Shown: positions 13,906-21,880, numbered from the stretch's first letter. The stretch is DNA of 22,106 nucleotides from Bifidobacteriaceae bacterium (GCA_031265345.1 JAISCU010000153.1:1-22106); one strand, 5' to 3'. Notes: generated by a model from the letters alone, not told the origin. Numbers and translations are program-made.

Positions 13906-16080
13906 ATGACCACCACGGCGCACGATGCCGCCATCCCAACTTCCCGCACCACCCCAGCCCCCATTTCGGCCGTCACCAAGCGCGACGGCCGCGTGGTGGC
14001 GTTCGAGCTCGACCGGATAGCCCGCGCCATCGCCAAGGCCGGCGCCGCGACCGGCGAGTTCGACGCTGCCGAGGCGCTGCTCCTGGCAAGGTTCGTGACC
14101 CGGAAACTCGAGGGCGCGCCACAGGTCGAACAGATCCAGGACTGCGTCGAGCAGACGTTGATGAACGCCGGTTACATCGCCACCGCGCGGGCGTACATCG
14201 TCTACCGCGAGCAGCACTCCCGCCTGCGTGAGGACGCGAGGGTGGTGGTGGACGTCGAGAGCTCCATCAACGAATACCTCGACCGGTCCGACTGGCGGGT
14301 CAACGCCAACGCCAACCAGGGCTACTCGCTGGGCGGGCTGATCCTGAACACCTCCGGCAAGGTGATCGCCAACTATTGGCTGTCCCATGTCTACGCGCCT
14401 CAGATCGGCCGCGCCCACCGCGAGGGCGACCTGCACATCCACGACCTCGACATGCTCTCCGGCTACTGCGCCGGATGGTCGCTCAGGACGCTGCTGGCGG
14501 AGGGCCTCAACGGCGTGCCGGGCAAGATCGACGCCGGGCCGCCCAAGCATTTCTCCTCCGCGATAGGGCAGATCGTCAACTTCCTGGGCACGCTGCAGAA
14601 CGAATGGGCCGGGGCGCAGGCCTTCAGCTCCTTCGACACCTACATGGCCCCGTACGTGCGCCTCGACCACATGACCTACGAACAGGTCCTCCAAGGCGTC
14701 CAGGAACTGGTCTACAACCTCAACGTGCCGTCGCGCTGGGGCACGCAGACCCCGTTCACCAACCTGACCTTCGACTGGGTCTGCCCGGAGGATTTGCAGG
14801 ACGAGACGCCAATCATCGGCGGCCAGGAGATGGGCTTCACCTACGGCGAGTTGCAGGCCGAGATGGACCTGATCAACCGGGCCTACATCGAGGTCATGAC
14901 CCGCGGCGACGCCAAGGGCCGCGTGTTCACCTTCCCGATCCCGACCTACAACATCACGGCGGACTTCCCCTGGGAATCGGAGAACGCCCAGCGCTTGTTC
15001 GCCATGACCGCCAAGTACGGCCTGCCCTATTTCCAGAACTTCATCAACTCCGAGCTCAAGCCCAACCAGATCAGGTCCATGTGCTGCCGCCTCCAGTTGG
15101 ATCTGCGCGAACTGCTGAAGCGCGGCAACGGACTGTTCGGCTCAGCCGAGCAGACCGGCTCGCTCGGCGTGGTCACCATCAACTGCGCCCGCCTGGGCTA
15201 TCTGCACGCCGGAGACGAGGCCGGGCTGCTCCGCGCCTTGGACCGGCTGCTCGAACTGTCCCGCGACTCGCTCGAGGTGAAGCGGAAGGTCATCCAGCGG
15301 CTGATCGACCAGGGCCTGTTCCCGTACACCAAGCGCTACCTGGGGACTTTGCGGAACCACTTCTCGACCATCGGCGTGAATGGCCTGAACGAGATGGCGC
15401 GGAACTTCTTCGCCGCCGGGACGACTGGGGCGGCGAGCTGGGACGGCGGCATCGGCGGCGATATAACCACCTCGGACGGACGGGCTCTCGCCATCCGGGT
15501 GCTCGACCACGTGCGCGCCCGGATGGTCGAGTTCCAGGAGACCACCACCCACCTGTACAACCTGGAGGCCACCCCGGCCGAGGGCACCACCTACCGGTTC
15601 GCGAAGGAGGACCGGCGCCGCTACCCGGGCATCATCCAGGCCGGGACGCCGGACCATCCGTATTACACGAACTCGTCGCAGCTGCCGGTCGGCTTCACCG
15701 AGGACCCGTTCGAGGCCCTGGAGCTGCAGGACGAGTTGCAGCGCAAGTACACCGGCGGCACCGTGCTGCACCTCTACATGGGCGAGGCCGTCTCCTCCGC
15801 CGAAGCCTGCCGTGAACTGGTCAAACGCTCCTTGACACGATTCTCGCTGCCGTACATCACCATCACGCCGACGTTCTCGATCTGCCCGCACCACGGCTAC
15901 CTCGACGGCGAACAGCCCACCTGCCCGCGCTGCGCCGACCAGGACCCCGCCGCCGCCCCGACCGTCTGCGAGGTCTGGACCCGCGTCATGGGCTACCACC
16001 GACCGGTCTCCAGCTTCAACGTCGGCAAGCAGGGCGAGCACCATGAGCGCGTTCATTTCGCCGAACCGGCCCTCGTCTGA
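13906..16080 (+). CDS. nrdD: anaerobic (class III) ribonucleoside-triphosphate reductase
   Basis: This encodes 724 residues; E. coli NrdD has 712. The start is ATG 13906 with GAGGAG 10 nt upstream. The open frame reaches back to 13810, but that part is riboswitch RNA. An ATP-cone covers about residues 20-112 (VTKRDGRVVAFELDRIARAI). The catalytic barrel includes HIHDLDMLSGYCAGWSL and RSMCCRLQLDLREL with likely active-site Cys. The zinc site is CPHHGYLDGEQPTCPRC, with His in one ligand position as in many NrdDs. The glycyl-radical motif RVMGYHRP places Gly696 28 residues from the end. It reduces ribonucleotides to deoxyribonucleotides without oxygen and needs the activase encoded by the overlapping nrdG. 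Expression is expected to fall when B12 is plentiful. Confidence 0.97.
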   Translation: MTTTAHDAAIPTSRTTPAPISAVTKRDGRVVAFELDRIARAIAKAGAATGEFDAAEALLLARFVTRKLEGAPQVEQIQDCVEQTLMNAGYIATARAYIVYREQHSRLREDARVVVDVESSINEYLDRSDWRVNANANQGYSLGGLILNTSGKVIANYWLSHVYAPQIGRAHREGDLHIHDLDMLSGYCAGWSLRTLLAEGLNGVPGKIDAGPPKHFSSAIGQIVNFLGTLQNEWAGAQAFSSFDTYMAPYVRLDHMTYEQVLQGVQELVYNLNVPSRWGTQTPFTNLTFDWVCPEDLQDETPIIGGQEMGFTYGELQAEMDLINRAYIEVMTRGDAKGRVFTFPIPTYNITADFPWESENAQRLFAMTAKYGLPYFQNFINSELKPNQIRSMCCRLQLDLRELLKRGNGLFGSAEQTGSLGVVTINCARLGYLHAGDEAGLLRALDRLLELSRDSLEVKRKVIQRLIDQGLFPYTKRYLGTLRNHFSTIGVNGLNEMARNFFAAGTTGAASWDGGIGGDITTSDGRALAIRVLDHVRARMVEFQETTTHLYNLEATPAEGTTYRFAKEDRRRYPGIIQAGTPDHPYYTNSSQLPVGFTEDPFEALELQDELQRKYTGGTVLHLYMGEAVSSAEACRELVKRSLTRFSLPYITITPTFSICPHHGYLDGEQPTCPRCADQDPAAAPTVCEVWTRVMGYHRPVSSFNVGKQGEHHERVHFAEPALV

Positions 16081-17152
16081 CGGGGCGGGGCCGCCGGTGG
16101 AGGCGCTGTCTCGGGCGGTCGCGCCGTCTGCGCAGGTTCCTCAGAATGCCGTAACCATGGACGATGCCGCGCGCCCAGTCACCGCGTCCCGCCATTCGAC
16201 CGCGCCGCCTCGGGAGGCACCGTTCGCCCGGATCGCGCCGTCCGGGAACGCGACCAGAAACGCACTAGCCGTGGACGATGCCGCTCGCCCAGTCCCCGCG
16301 CCCCAACAATCCGAGGGGCTCGACCGGGGAGACGGGCGGCTGCCAGCGGCCAAGCCGCAGGCCCCGTCCACGCGGGGGCCGTCAACCGGGCGCGAGGCAA
16401 CGGCCCGGCTGGAGGAAGCGGCTTCGCTGGAGGCAACGGCCCCGCCGGAGGCGGCGGTCCGACGAGGCTCGCCGACCCGGTACGGCGCTTTGGCGAGGTC
16501 TGATCGCCCGCTGGTGATAGGCGGCCTGTCTAAGCTCTCGACCTGCGATTGGCCGGGGCGGTTGGTGGCGACCGTGTTCCTTCAGGGCTGCCCCTGGAAC
16601 TGCGTCTACTGCCACAACCCAGACCTGATCGATTCCCGCGCTCTGGGGCGGACGGCTTGGGAGGATGTGGTCGCGTTCCTCGAAACACGTCAAGGCCTGC
16701 TCGATGCCGTGGTATTCAGCGGCGGCGAAGCGACCCGCCAGGACTTGGGCCCAGCGATCGCCGACGTGCGAGCCCTCGGCTTCGATGTGGGACTGCACAC
16801 CTCCGGCGCCTATCCGCAACGGTTGGCGCGGTTGTTGGGGCTGGTCGACTGGGTCGGTTTCGATGTCAAGGCCCTGCCGTCCGGTCTGGCGGCGGTCACG
16901 GGGGTGGCGTCTTCCGGGGCGGCCATGGCTGAGTCCCTCCGCCTGCTGGTGGCCTCCGGGGTCGATCACCAGGTCCGCGCCACCTGGGGCCCCGGCGTGC
17001 CGGGCGTCGCGACACCGCAGCAGGCCGCTGCCGTGCTGGCCTGGGCGCGCGCCCAGGGCGCGAACGACCCGGTGCTCCAAGAGGTCCGCCCAGACGGCAC
17101 CCGGCCAGCCTTCCTGTCCGCCAGGCGGGCGGCCCTCGCCGCCTCGCCTTGA
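16043..17152 (+). CDS. nrdG: anaerobic RNR activating radical SAM protein with long N-terminal extension
   Basis: This encodes 369 residues from ATG 16043, overlapping nrdD by 38 bp, with AGGGCGAG upstream. The NrdG core is residues about 145-369. CPWNCVYC gives Cys183, Cys187 and Cys190 for the 4Fe-4S cluster, and SGGEAT fits the SAM-binding GGE motif. It makes the glycyl radical on NrdD. Usual NrdGs are ~150-240 residues, with the Cys motif near residue 30; here ~145 extra Ala/Pro/Arg-rich residues precede the core. In-frame starts ATG 16157 and GTG 16271 are possible but would leave part of the extension. The extension contains a 38-codon tandem repeat and looks disordered. Full-length translation is not certain. 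Confidence 0.93.
   Translation: MSAFISPNRPSSDGAGPPVEALSRAVAPSAQVPQNAVTMDDAARPVTASRHSTAPPREAPFARIAPSGNATRNALAVDDAARPVPAPQQSEGLDRGDGRLPAAKPQAPSTRGPSTGREATARLEEAASLEATAPPEAAVRRGSPTRYGALARSDRPLVIGGLSKLSTCDWPGRLVATVFLQGCPWNCVYCHNPDLIDSRALGRTAWEDVVAFLETRQGLLDAVVFSGGEATRQDLGPAIADVRALGFDVGLHTSGAYPQRLARLLGLVDWVGFDVKALPSGLAAVTGVASSGAAMAESLRLLVASGVDHQVRATWGPGVPGVATPQQAAAVLAWARAQGANDPVLQEVRPDGTRPAFLSARRAALAASP
16117..16300 (+). repeat. 114-bp tandem repeat inside the nrdG extension
   Basis: GCGCCGTC at 16121 recurs at 16235, and GGACGATGCCGC near 16159 recurs at 16273, both offset by exactly 114 bp (38 codons). Both units encode a DDAARPV core (NAVTMDDAARPV and NALAVDDAARPV) preceded by APS. The DNA around GACGATGCCGC with GTCCCCGCG also resembles the dispersed repeat at 8424 and 8893. 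Confidence 0.7.
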
Positions 17153-17170
17153 CCCCTGACCGCCGGTGCA

Positions 17171-17231
17171 CCCAAACTGAGAACCGTTCTCGGCCGTCTC
17201 GGGGACACGCTCCAATGCCGTTGAGTTTGGG
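17171..17231 (+). terminator. inverted repeat after nrdG
   Basis: CCCAAACT (17171-17178) can pair with AGTTTGGG (17224-17231), and GAGAAC-C-GTTCTC (near 17179-17191) forms a small dyad inside. It begins 18 nt after the nrdG stop and lacks a U tract. A role in ending or protecting the nrdDG transcript is an inference. Confidence 0.35.
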
Positions 17232-17263
17232 CGGCGCGCTCAATGACAGGGTTGGGCGATGGC

Positions 17264-17747
17264 GGAAAAGACAAGATCCGTGACAGTCGCACGCGAGTGT
17301 TAGGGATTGTGTCTTTCTTTGGGACAGGTTTTCATCGAGTGTTAGGGATTGTGTCTTCTCGTCTCCGGCCCTCGCTGTGGGTGCCTGTGGAACCGCAGGC
17401 CAGCGGGCCGCGCCGAAAACGGCGCCAAACCAAGAACGCACGATCCCTAACAGTCGACGAAACCGGGCCGCCAGAAAGGACACGATCCCTAACAGTCGGC
17501 GCCGAGTGTCACGGACATCCACGGCATTTGTCTTTTCGCGGAGCCCGTCGGCATCGACATCCAGGGGATTTGTCTTTTTGTCGGCGACCCTTCGCGCCTC
17601 GATCGGTAGATCCGCAGATCAGCGCGCTGCGGCTGAAAGGGCACGATTGAGAAAAGACAAATCCCCTGGCACTCGATGAAAAGCGGTCTGAGACAAAGAC
17701 AAATCCCCTGGCACTCGCCCATCGACCTCCACGGATTCTGTCTTTCC
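17264..17747. repeat. array of ~24-bp motifs forming two 219-bp-offset palindromic units
   Basis: About ten copies of a motif like YYAGGGRATYKTGTCTTT occur. Forward copies: 17294-17317, 17336-17359, 17503-17537, 17555-17579, 17720-17747. Reverse copies: 17264-17289, 17432-17459, 17474-17498, 17652-17678, 17694-17717. Using GTC (or its complement) as anchor, the direct pairs are each 42 bp apart: 311/353, 439/481, 530/572 and 658/700 (add 17000). All four anchors of unit 1 recur 219 bp later in unit 2. Each unit is two forward copies, a ~72-bp centre, then two reverse copies. The inner arms of unit 2 share a perfect 18-bp inverted repeat, CCAGGGGATTTGTCTTTT. Single copies flank both ends. No gene is visible in this convergent interval. 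Confidence 0.9.
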
Positions 17748-17915
17748 CGCCGGTTGTCCATGGGTCGGCGTCGCCCGCCGACCAGGCCACCGGGAACCCG
17801 CCCCACGACCGGCCCGCGCCAGCCGCCACCCATCGAGTCGGCCGCCTCCGCCTTGGGTAGACGGCATTGGGACAGGCCCAGTTTTCTCGACGCGCCGCGA
17901 TCGGCCCCGGACGGC

Positions 17916-19436
17916 TCATTTGGAGTCTTGACCCTCGCCGTCCGCCGGTTTGTCGCCCTCCCCGGTCTTCTCATCACCACCGCTGCCGGGGTCGGTGCTC
18001 GGCGTCGCTGGCACGGTCGGGTCCACACTCGGCGGCGCGGTGCCGCTGGGCGCGCCCGAAGGCTCGCCGATCGGCTCCCCGGAGGGCTGCTCGTCGCCGT
18101 CGGGGACGTCCGGGTCCGCCGGGGCGGGCGCCGTCGGGCTGACAGCATTGGTGGGGGCGTCGGCGGGCTGCGAAGGGGCCCCAGATGGCGGATCCTGGTT
18201 GGCGGGCGCTTCCTCCGAGGGCGCGTCAGGCGAAGGCTGCGCCGGTCCCGGCCGGTTGATGAAAGTGGTCTTGCGACCAGAGTCGCGACCCGTCAACGAG
18301 TCCGAGAGCGTGTGGCCCAGCAGCATCTCCACCCCTGTCACCACCGCCATGATCAGCAGGAACACGGCCAGGCCCAGGGCCACCAGCGCGCGTACCGGAC
18401 CGTAGCGCTCCATCATTCCGCGCAGCCAGTTGGGCTCGGCCTCAACGGAAACGCCCGCCGTGTCGTGCTGGTCTGAGGCCCCATCCGCAGTCTTGGTGGC
18501 CGTCGGCGCAGCAGCCGGGGCACCGGTCTTCGCGATTGCGCCCGTCGTCGGTGCCCCCACGCCCGCTCCCGCTCCGGCCAGCCCCGTCGCGTCTTCGCTC
18601 TCCTGCCCGGCCCCCTCCGCCGATGCCGCGCCCTCTCCCCCGTCCGCCACACCAGCTGCGGTGCCTCTCGGACCAGCCACCGAACCTGGGCCATCACCGC
18701 CTTCGGCATTCGGCCCCGCCTCAGAACTCGCGGTCGCCTCGTCCACCTCTGCCGCGCCCTCAGCCCGGTCCGCCGAACCCCCGCCGTCGCCGCCTTCGAC
18801 GCTCGGCCCCGCCCCGACGCTCGCGGTCGCTGCATCGGCTAGCTCCTGCCCCGTCGCGCCTGCGCCGGTCGGCCCGGTCGCCCCTTCGGTCGGCGGCGCG
18901 CCCTCGGTCCCGTCCGACCCACCTGCCTCGGTCTCCGCTGTGCGGGTCGCCGTCCCCTCGTCGGCCCCGGCTTCGACGCTCGGGGCCGCCCCGGCGCTGC
19001 CAGTTCCCCCGGCGCTCGCCCTCCCCTCGCCGTTCGGGCCCGCCTCGGCATTCGCGGTCCCCTCCGCGTTGACAGTTCCTTCAGGAGTTGCCGTCGCTTC
19101 AGCGGCGGGCTGCTGCTTGACCTCGGGCGGACTGGCGGAATCGGCGGAAACCGTGTCGGCGGCATCGTCCACCGGCTGGTCTGTGTCGTGGACGGTCGGC
19201 ATGACTATGGTGGCGGCCTGCTGGGCCAGGTTCTTGACGGCCTTGTGGGTGCGGTCGAGCGAGCGCGTGTAGACGAAGTTCCCGACCACCGTGATGATCG
19301 AGGCGAGGGCCGCGCCCAGGATGGTGCCCGCGACGCCCAGGTAGGACAGCGCCAAGGTCGAGGTCACGGCCGCGAGCGCGCTGGCGAGCACTTGGACGAC
19401 GGAGATGCCGCCGCCCGCCTTCTTGCCATCGCTCAC
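17916..19436 (-). CDS. low-complexity membrane protein, function unknown
   Basis: This encodes 506 residues from GTG 19436, with GGTGG about 5 nt upstream; an ATG six codons earlier (19454) is possible. The N-terminus has two adjacent hydrophobic segments (about 12-55, with SVVQVLASALAAVTSTLAL and VAGTILGAALASIITVVGNF). A basic SLDRTHKAVKN follows. Then come ~280 residues of Ala/Gly/Glu/Thr/Pro-rich sequence with repeated EAGPNxEG-like units. A third helix (about 348-372, ALVALGLAVFLLIMAVVTGV) precedes a ~130-residue Pro/Ser/Asp-rich tail. The repeats suggest expansion by slippage. I cannot name a family. Topology suggests that the long linker and the tail lie on opposite sides of the membrane. 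The gene is divergent from the transporter at 19486. Confidence 0.75.
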   Translation of the reverse strand: MSDGKKAGGGISVVQVLASALAAVTSTLALSYLGVAGTILGAALASIITVVGNFVYTRSLDRTHKAVKNLAQQAATIVMPTVHDTDQPVDDAADTVSADSASPPEVKQQPAAEATATPEGTVNAEGTANAEAGPNGEGRASAGGTGSAGAAPSVEAGADEGTATRTAETEAGGSDGTEGAPPTEGATGPTGAGATGQELADAATASVGAGPSVEGGDGGGSADRAEGAAEVDEATASSEAGPNAEGGDGPGSVAGPRGTAAGVADGGEGAASAEGAGQESEDATGLAGAGAGVGAPTTGAIAKTGAPAAAPTATKTADGASDQHDTAGVSVEAEPNWLRGMMERYGPVRALVALGLAVFLLIMAVVTGVEMLLGHTLSDSLTGRDSGRKTTFINRPGPAQPSPDAPSEEAPANQDPPSGAPSQPADAPTNAVSPTAPAPADPDVPDGDEQPSGEPIGEPSGAPSGTAPPSVDPTVPATPSTDPGSGGDEKTGEGDKPADGEGQDSK

Positions 19437-19485
19437 GCAGCCACCGTATCGCAAGTTGCGCGCGCGACTGGGGCATCATGGACTG

Positions 19486-20175
19486 GTGCCAAAACGCCGG
19501 AATCCGCCACCGACCCGAGGGGCTGCCGCCCGCGGCCCGTACCCGTTGCTGGTCGGGCTGTTCACGGCGCTGCTGGTGATCTCCAACGTCTCGGCCGTCA
19601 AGCTGATCGGCCTGGGCACGGTGGAACTGTTCGGGGCGCGCTTCGACGTGACGGTCGACGGCGGCGTGTTCCTGTTCCCGGCCACCTACATCCTGGGCGA
19701 CGTGCTGGCCGAGGTCTTCGGATTCAAGGCCGCCCGGCGCGCGATCCTGCTGGGGTTCGTCTGCTCCGCCCTGGCGGTGGGGTCGTTCTGGCTGGTCCAG
19801 CTCTCGCCGCCAGCCGAGGGCTGGACCGGTCAGGCGGCCTATCAGGCGATCCTCGGGTTCGTCCCCCGTGTGGTCGGCGCCTCGTTGGCGGGCTACCTGG
19901 TTGGGCAGTTGCTCAACGCCCTCACCCTGACGGCCATGAAACGCCGAGCGTCGGGCCGTCCGTTGTGGGTCCGGCTGCTCGGTTCGACGGCCGTCGGGGA
20001 GCTCGCGGACACCGTGGTCTTCTGCACCATCGCCTTCTACGGCGTCATCGCGGGCGCGCAGTTCGTCGGCTACGTCGCCTTGGGGTACGTCTACAAGTGC
20101 CTGGTCGAGGCCGCCCTGCTGCCGGTCACCTACCGGTTGGTCGCCCTGGTCAGGCGTCACGAACCGGCGTCTTGA
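19486..20175 (+). CDS. yhhQ: queuosine precursor transporter, YhhQ/VUT family
   Basis: This encodes 229 residues (E. coli YhhQ is 221). GTG 19486 is chosen since upstream in-frame codons lie in the divergent promoter region and add a non-membrane tail. About six hydrophobic segments are visible. The family signature is VDGGVFLFPATYILGDVLAE followed by VFGFKAAR, and STAVGELADTVVFCTIAFYG matches the conserved second half (Vut_1, PF02592). The family imports preQ0/preQ1 or related 7-deazaguanines used to make queuosine in tRNA. No queuosine biosynthesis gene or preQ1 riboswitch is seen here, which fits a salvage-only role (inference). The membrane protein gene at 17916-19436 reads away from it across ~50 bp. 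Confidence 0.93.
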   Translation: MPKRRNPPPTRGAAARGPYPLLVGLFTALLVISNVSAVKLIGLGTVELFGARFDVTVDGGVFLFPATYILGDVLAEVFGFKAARRAILLGFVCSALAVGSFWLVQLSPPAEGWTGQAAYQAILGFVPRVVGASLAGYLVGQLLNALTLTAMKRRASGRPLWVRLLGSTAVGELADTVVFCTIAFYGVIAGAQFVGYVALGYVYKCLVEAALLPVTYRLVALVRRHEPAS

Positions 20176-20194
20176 GGCCCGGTTGGGCTGTCAT

Positions 20195-20260
20195 TTGCAC
20201 GATGCCGCCTGGTCGGCCGTCCCGCCCCGTCGGCCCTGCTCCCGGTCGGCCCCCGCTCCC
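20195..20260 (-). repeat. dispersed repeat, copy 3 (partial)
   Basis: On the minus strand this ends with GGCGGCATCGTGCAA and holds GCCGACGGGG, as in copies 1 and 2. The 5' half has diverged. It lies about 70 nt after the stop of the lipoprotein gene 20329-21240, in the same orientation, and about 20 nt after the transporter stop. Confidence 0.6.
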
Positions 20261-20328
20261 CTTCGTCCCCCGCGACCGACGCCCGCCGGGCAGGGCCATT
20301 GCCTCTGTGGCCGCACCCGGCGTCGGCT

Positions 20329-21240
20329 TCAGTTGGTGCCCGCTTCAGCGTGCTCCATGATCCACCTGGTCCGCGGCTCGAAGAGGACATGGAACAACTC
20401 TGATATGTGTACGGCTGTCTCGCGGTCCACCATGCCGGTGACCAGCTTGGTCTTTCCGTCCCAGCCCGGCACGTCGAACCCGAAACTAGGGTCCACCGGG
20501 TCGTCTCCTTTCTCACGTGCCTGACGGTCGAATGGTTCGCACTGCCTCACCACGCTCTCGAGCAGGTCCTTCGACATGTCATGCGGCAACACGACGACGG
20601 GGGAGGTCTCGTAGTTGTCCGCCTTCGGCGGATCCGCGTCTTTCAGGCTTGGTAATCCGTTTTGCCGCGCGCAGTCCGCCCACCGGTTCGAAGCTTCGGC
20701 CCGCGCCAATTCGGATTCGATTTCTGCGGCAGGGTCGGCGGGTGTCCTCGGAGGGGTGTAGGACGAATCACTCAAACAGAGCTTGTAGGGCTCCGTGTAG
20801 TCCGTCACGCCGACGATCAAGTATCCGACGCCCAATTGCTCGGGCGGCATCTTCGCGACCATCGCGTTGTAGGGCTCAGCGGCGGCAAGGTGCGCCTTCT
20901 CGGCCGCTTCTCTGACTTCTGGGCCGAGCGCTAAACCACCCCCCAAGCTGCACATGCCGTCGTCTTCCCGGCACATTGTCCATAGGTCCTCGGGCGGGTC
21001 GAAGGCGATTCCGGCTTGGCCGTCTGGCCATGGATCGAGCAACGCCGGGACTCCGCTTTCCTGCAGGCATTCGACCATAGTCATGGCGGCCTCACCTTGC
21101 GGTTGCGCCGGTTCCTGCGCGGCTGGGCGACCGAGGCTCGCGACCGAGTCGGAGTCAGATGAGCACCCGTTCACTGTGGTCACGGCCAGCATTAGGGCCG
21201 CTGGCGCGATCCATGCCGAACGTGACCTTTTTCGAGCCAC
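20329..21240 (-). CDS. actinobacterial lipoprotein with C-L-x-x-x-G-V-P motif
   Basis: This encodes 303 residues from GTG 21240, with AGGGGAGG 7 nt upstream. The signal peptide ends TTVNGC (Cys26), a lipobox. The motif MVECLQESGVPALLDPWPDG is a variant of the CMRxxGVPxFPDP motif widespread in actinobacterial lipoproteins of unknown role, and WADCARQNGLPSLKDADPP is a second diverged copy. Further Cys (WTMCREDDGMCS, KLCLSDSS, RQCEPF) may form disulfides. No catalytic motif is recognised. It is co-oriented with and 13 nt downstream of the gene at 21254-21679, so the two probably form an operon. It is related in plan to the lipoproteins at 9029-10162 and 8532-8852. Confidence 0.88.
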   Translation of the reverse strand: MARKRSRSAWIAPAALMLAVTTVNGCSSDSDSVASLGRPAAQEPAQPQGEAAMTMVECLQESGVPALLDPWPDGQAGIAFDPPEDLWTMCREDDGMCSLGGGLALGPEVREAAEKAHLAAAEPYNAMVAKMPPEQLGVGYLIVGVTDYTEPYKLCLSDSSYTPPRTPADPAAEIESELARAEASNRWADCARQNGLPSLKDADPPKADNYETSPVVVLPHDMSKDLLESVVRQCEPFDRQAREKGDDPVDPSFGFDVPGWDGKTKLVTGMVDRETAVHISELFHVLFEPRTRWIMEHAEAGTN

Positions 21241-21253
21241 GCCGCGCCCTCCC

Positions 21254-21679
21254 CTAATCTCCGGACGTCGGCGTCAGGTCGCTCTGGACAATGAAGAAGG
21301 GGGTCGAATCAGTGTAGGTGGCCGATAGATAGTGGCCGCCTGTGGGTTCGACTGCCTCCATTTGCTGGTGGAACTTTCCGATGATGCTCGTCTGAACTCT
21401 CATCGAATTGACCGGCTGGCGACCGGCCCCGGTGCTAGCCGAGTCAACCACGGTCACCATGACGCTGACTGGAGCTCCCGCATTGCAGCCGTAAGTCGTG
21501 CCGCCCACCCAGTACTTCAGGCCTACCCGCACGCTCTGTGGTTTGTCGGTCCAAGCAAGCGACGGATCACACTCAGCCTGCGCGGGGTCAACTGGGTGCC
21601 CGAACGCGGTCACGCAAGTCCCGATCACCACGGCAGCAAACCCCGCCGCGATTCGTCTGGCTAGTCTCTTCATGGTCAT
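21254..21679 (-). CDS. small exported protein, function unknown
   Basis: This encodes 141 residues. ATG 21679 or ATG 21673 (MKRLARR) could start it; both give a Sec signal peptide with RLARRIAAGFAAVVIGTCV and a probable cleavage after PAQA. The mature ~105 residues appear beta-rich, with two Cys (AECDPS and YGCNAG) that may pair. I do not recognise a domain. The predicted product lies outside the membrane. It is the first gene of a probable two-gene operon with the lipoprotein at 20329-21240. A DtxR-like palindrome lies 51-69 bp upstream of the start. Confidence 0.75.
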   Translation of the reverse strand: MTMKRLARRIAAGFAAVVIGTCVTAFGHPVDPAQAECDPSLAWTDKPQSVRVGLKYWVGGTTYGCNAGAPVSVMVTVVDSASTGAGRQPVNSMRVQTSIIGKFHQQMEAVEPTGGHYLSATYTDSTPFFIVQSDLTPTSGD

Positions 21680-21729
21680 CTTCTGCTTTGTCTTTCGTGT
21701 TCAGATCACCGGGTTCGGGGACCTAAGTC

Positions 21730-21748
21730 CTAGGTTAGGCTCACGGAC
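21730..21748. promoter_or_regulatory. possible DtxR/IdeR-like site
   Basis: The 19 bases here contain TAGGTTAGGCTCAC and match the DtxR/IdeR consensus TWAGGTWAGSCTWACCTWA at 14 of 19 positions by hand count, with one half nearly perfect. An overlapping dyad CCTAA-N8-TTAGG begins at 21722. It is upstream of the 21254-21679 gene. Chance occurrence cannot be excluded. Confidence 0.3.
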
Positions 21749-21880
21749 CGCAGCGCGTCAAGTTGGCGGTTGGGGCGTATTTTGTTGATTCGAGCGGTCG
21801 GGCCACTGGGCGGCCCGCTGTGCGAACCACACTTCGGGACCGCCCGCCTTGTCCGCGCGGCTCGCCGCTCACGCGCTTAG

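Noticed and set aside
14376..15815. 479-residue plus-strand frame inside nrdD
   Set aside because: It is an Arg/Pro-rich shadow frame of nrdD with no family features.
15142..16056. 304-residue minus-strand frame
   Set aside because: It is antisense to nrdD, a typical high-G+C shadow.
16382..17215. 277-residue minus-strand frame
   Set aside because: It is antisense to the nrdG core, which has clear radical SAM motifs.
17264..17747. CRISPR array
   Set aside because: The repeats occur in both orientations, in pairs only, with 18-bp gaps, and diverge among themselves. No cas genes are near.
17489..18148. Open frames across the motif array (with DKSPG, GFVF and LGIVS repeats)
   Set aside because: The peptide repeats simply translate the DNA motif in several frames on both strands, so they reflect the array, not a protein.
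18430..19272. 280-residue Ala/Pro/Ser-rich plus-strand frame
   Set aside because: It is a shadow of the low-complexity minus-strand membrane protein, whose membrane helices and signal-like order are on the minus strand.
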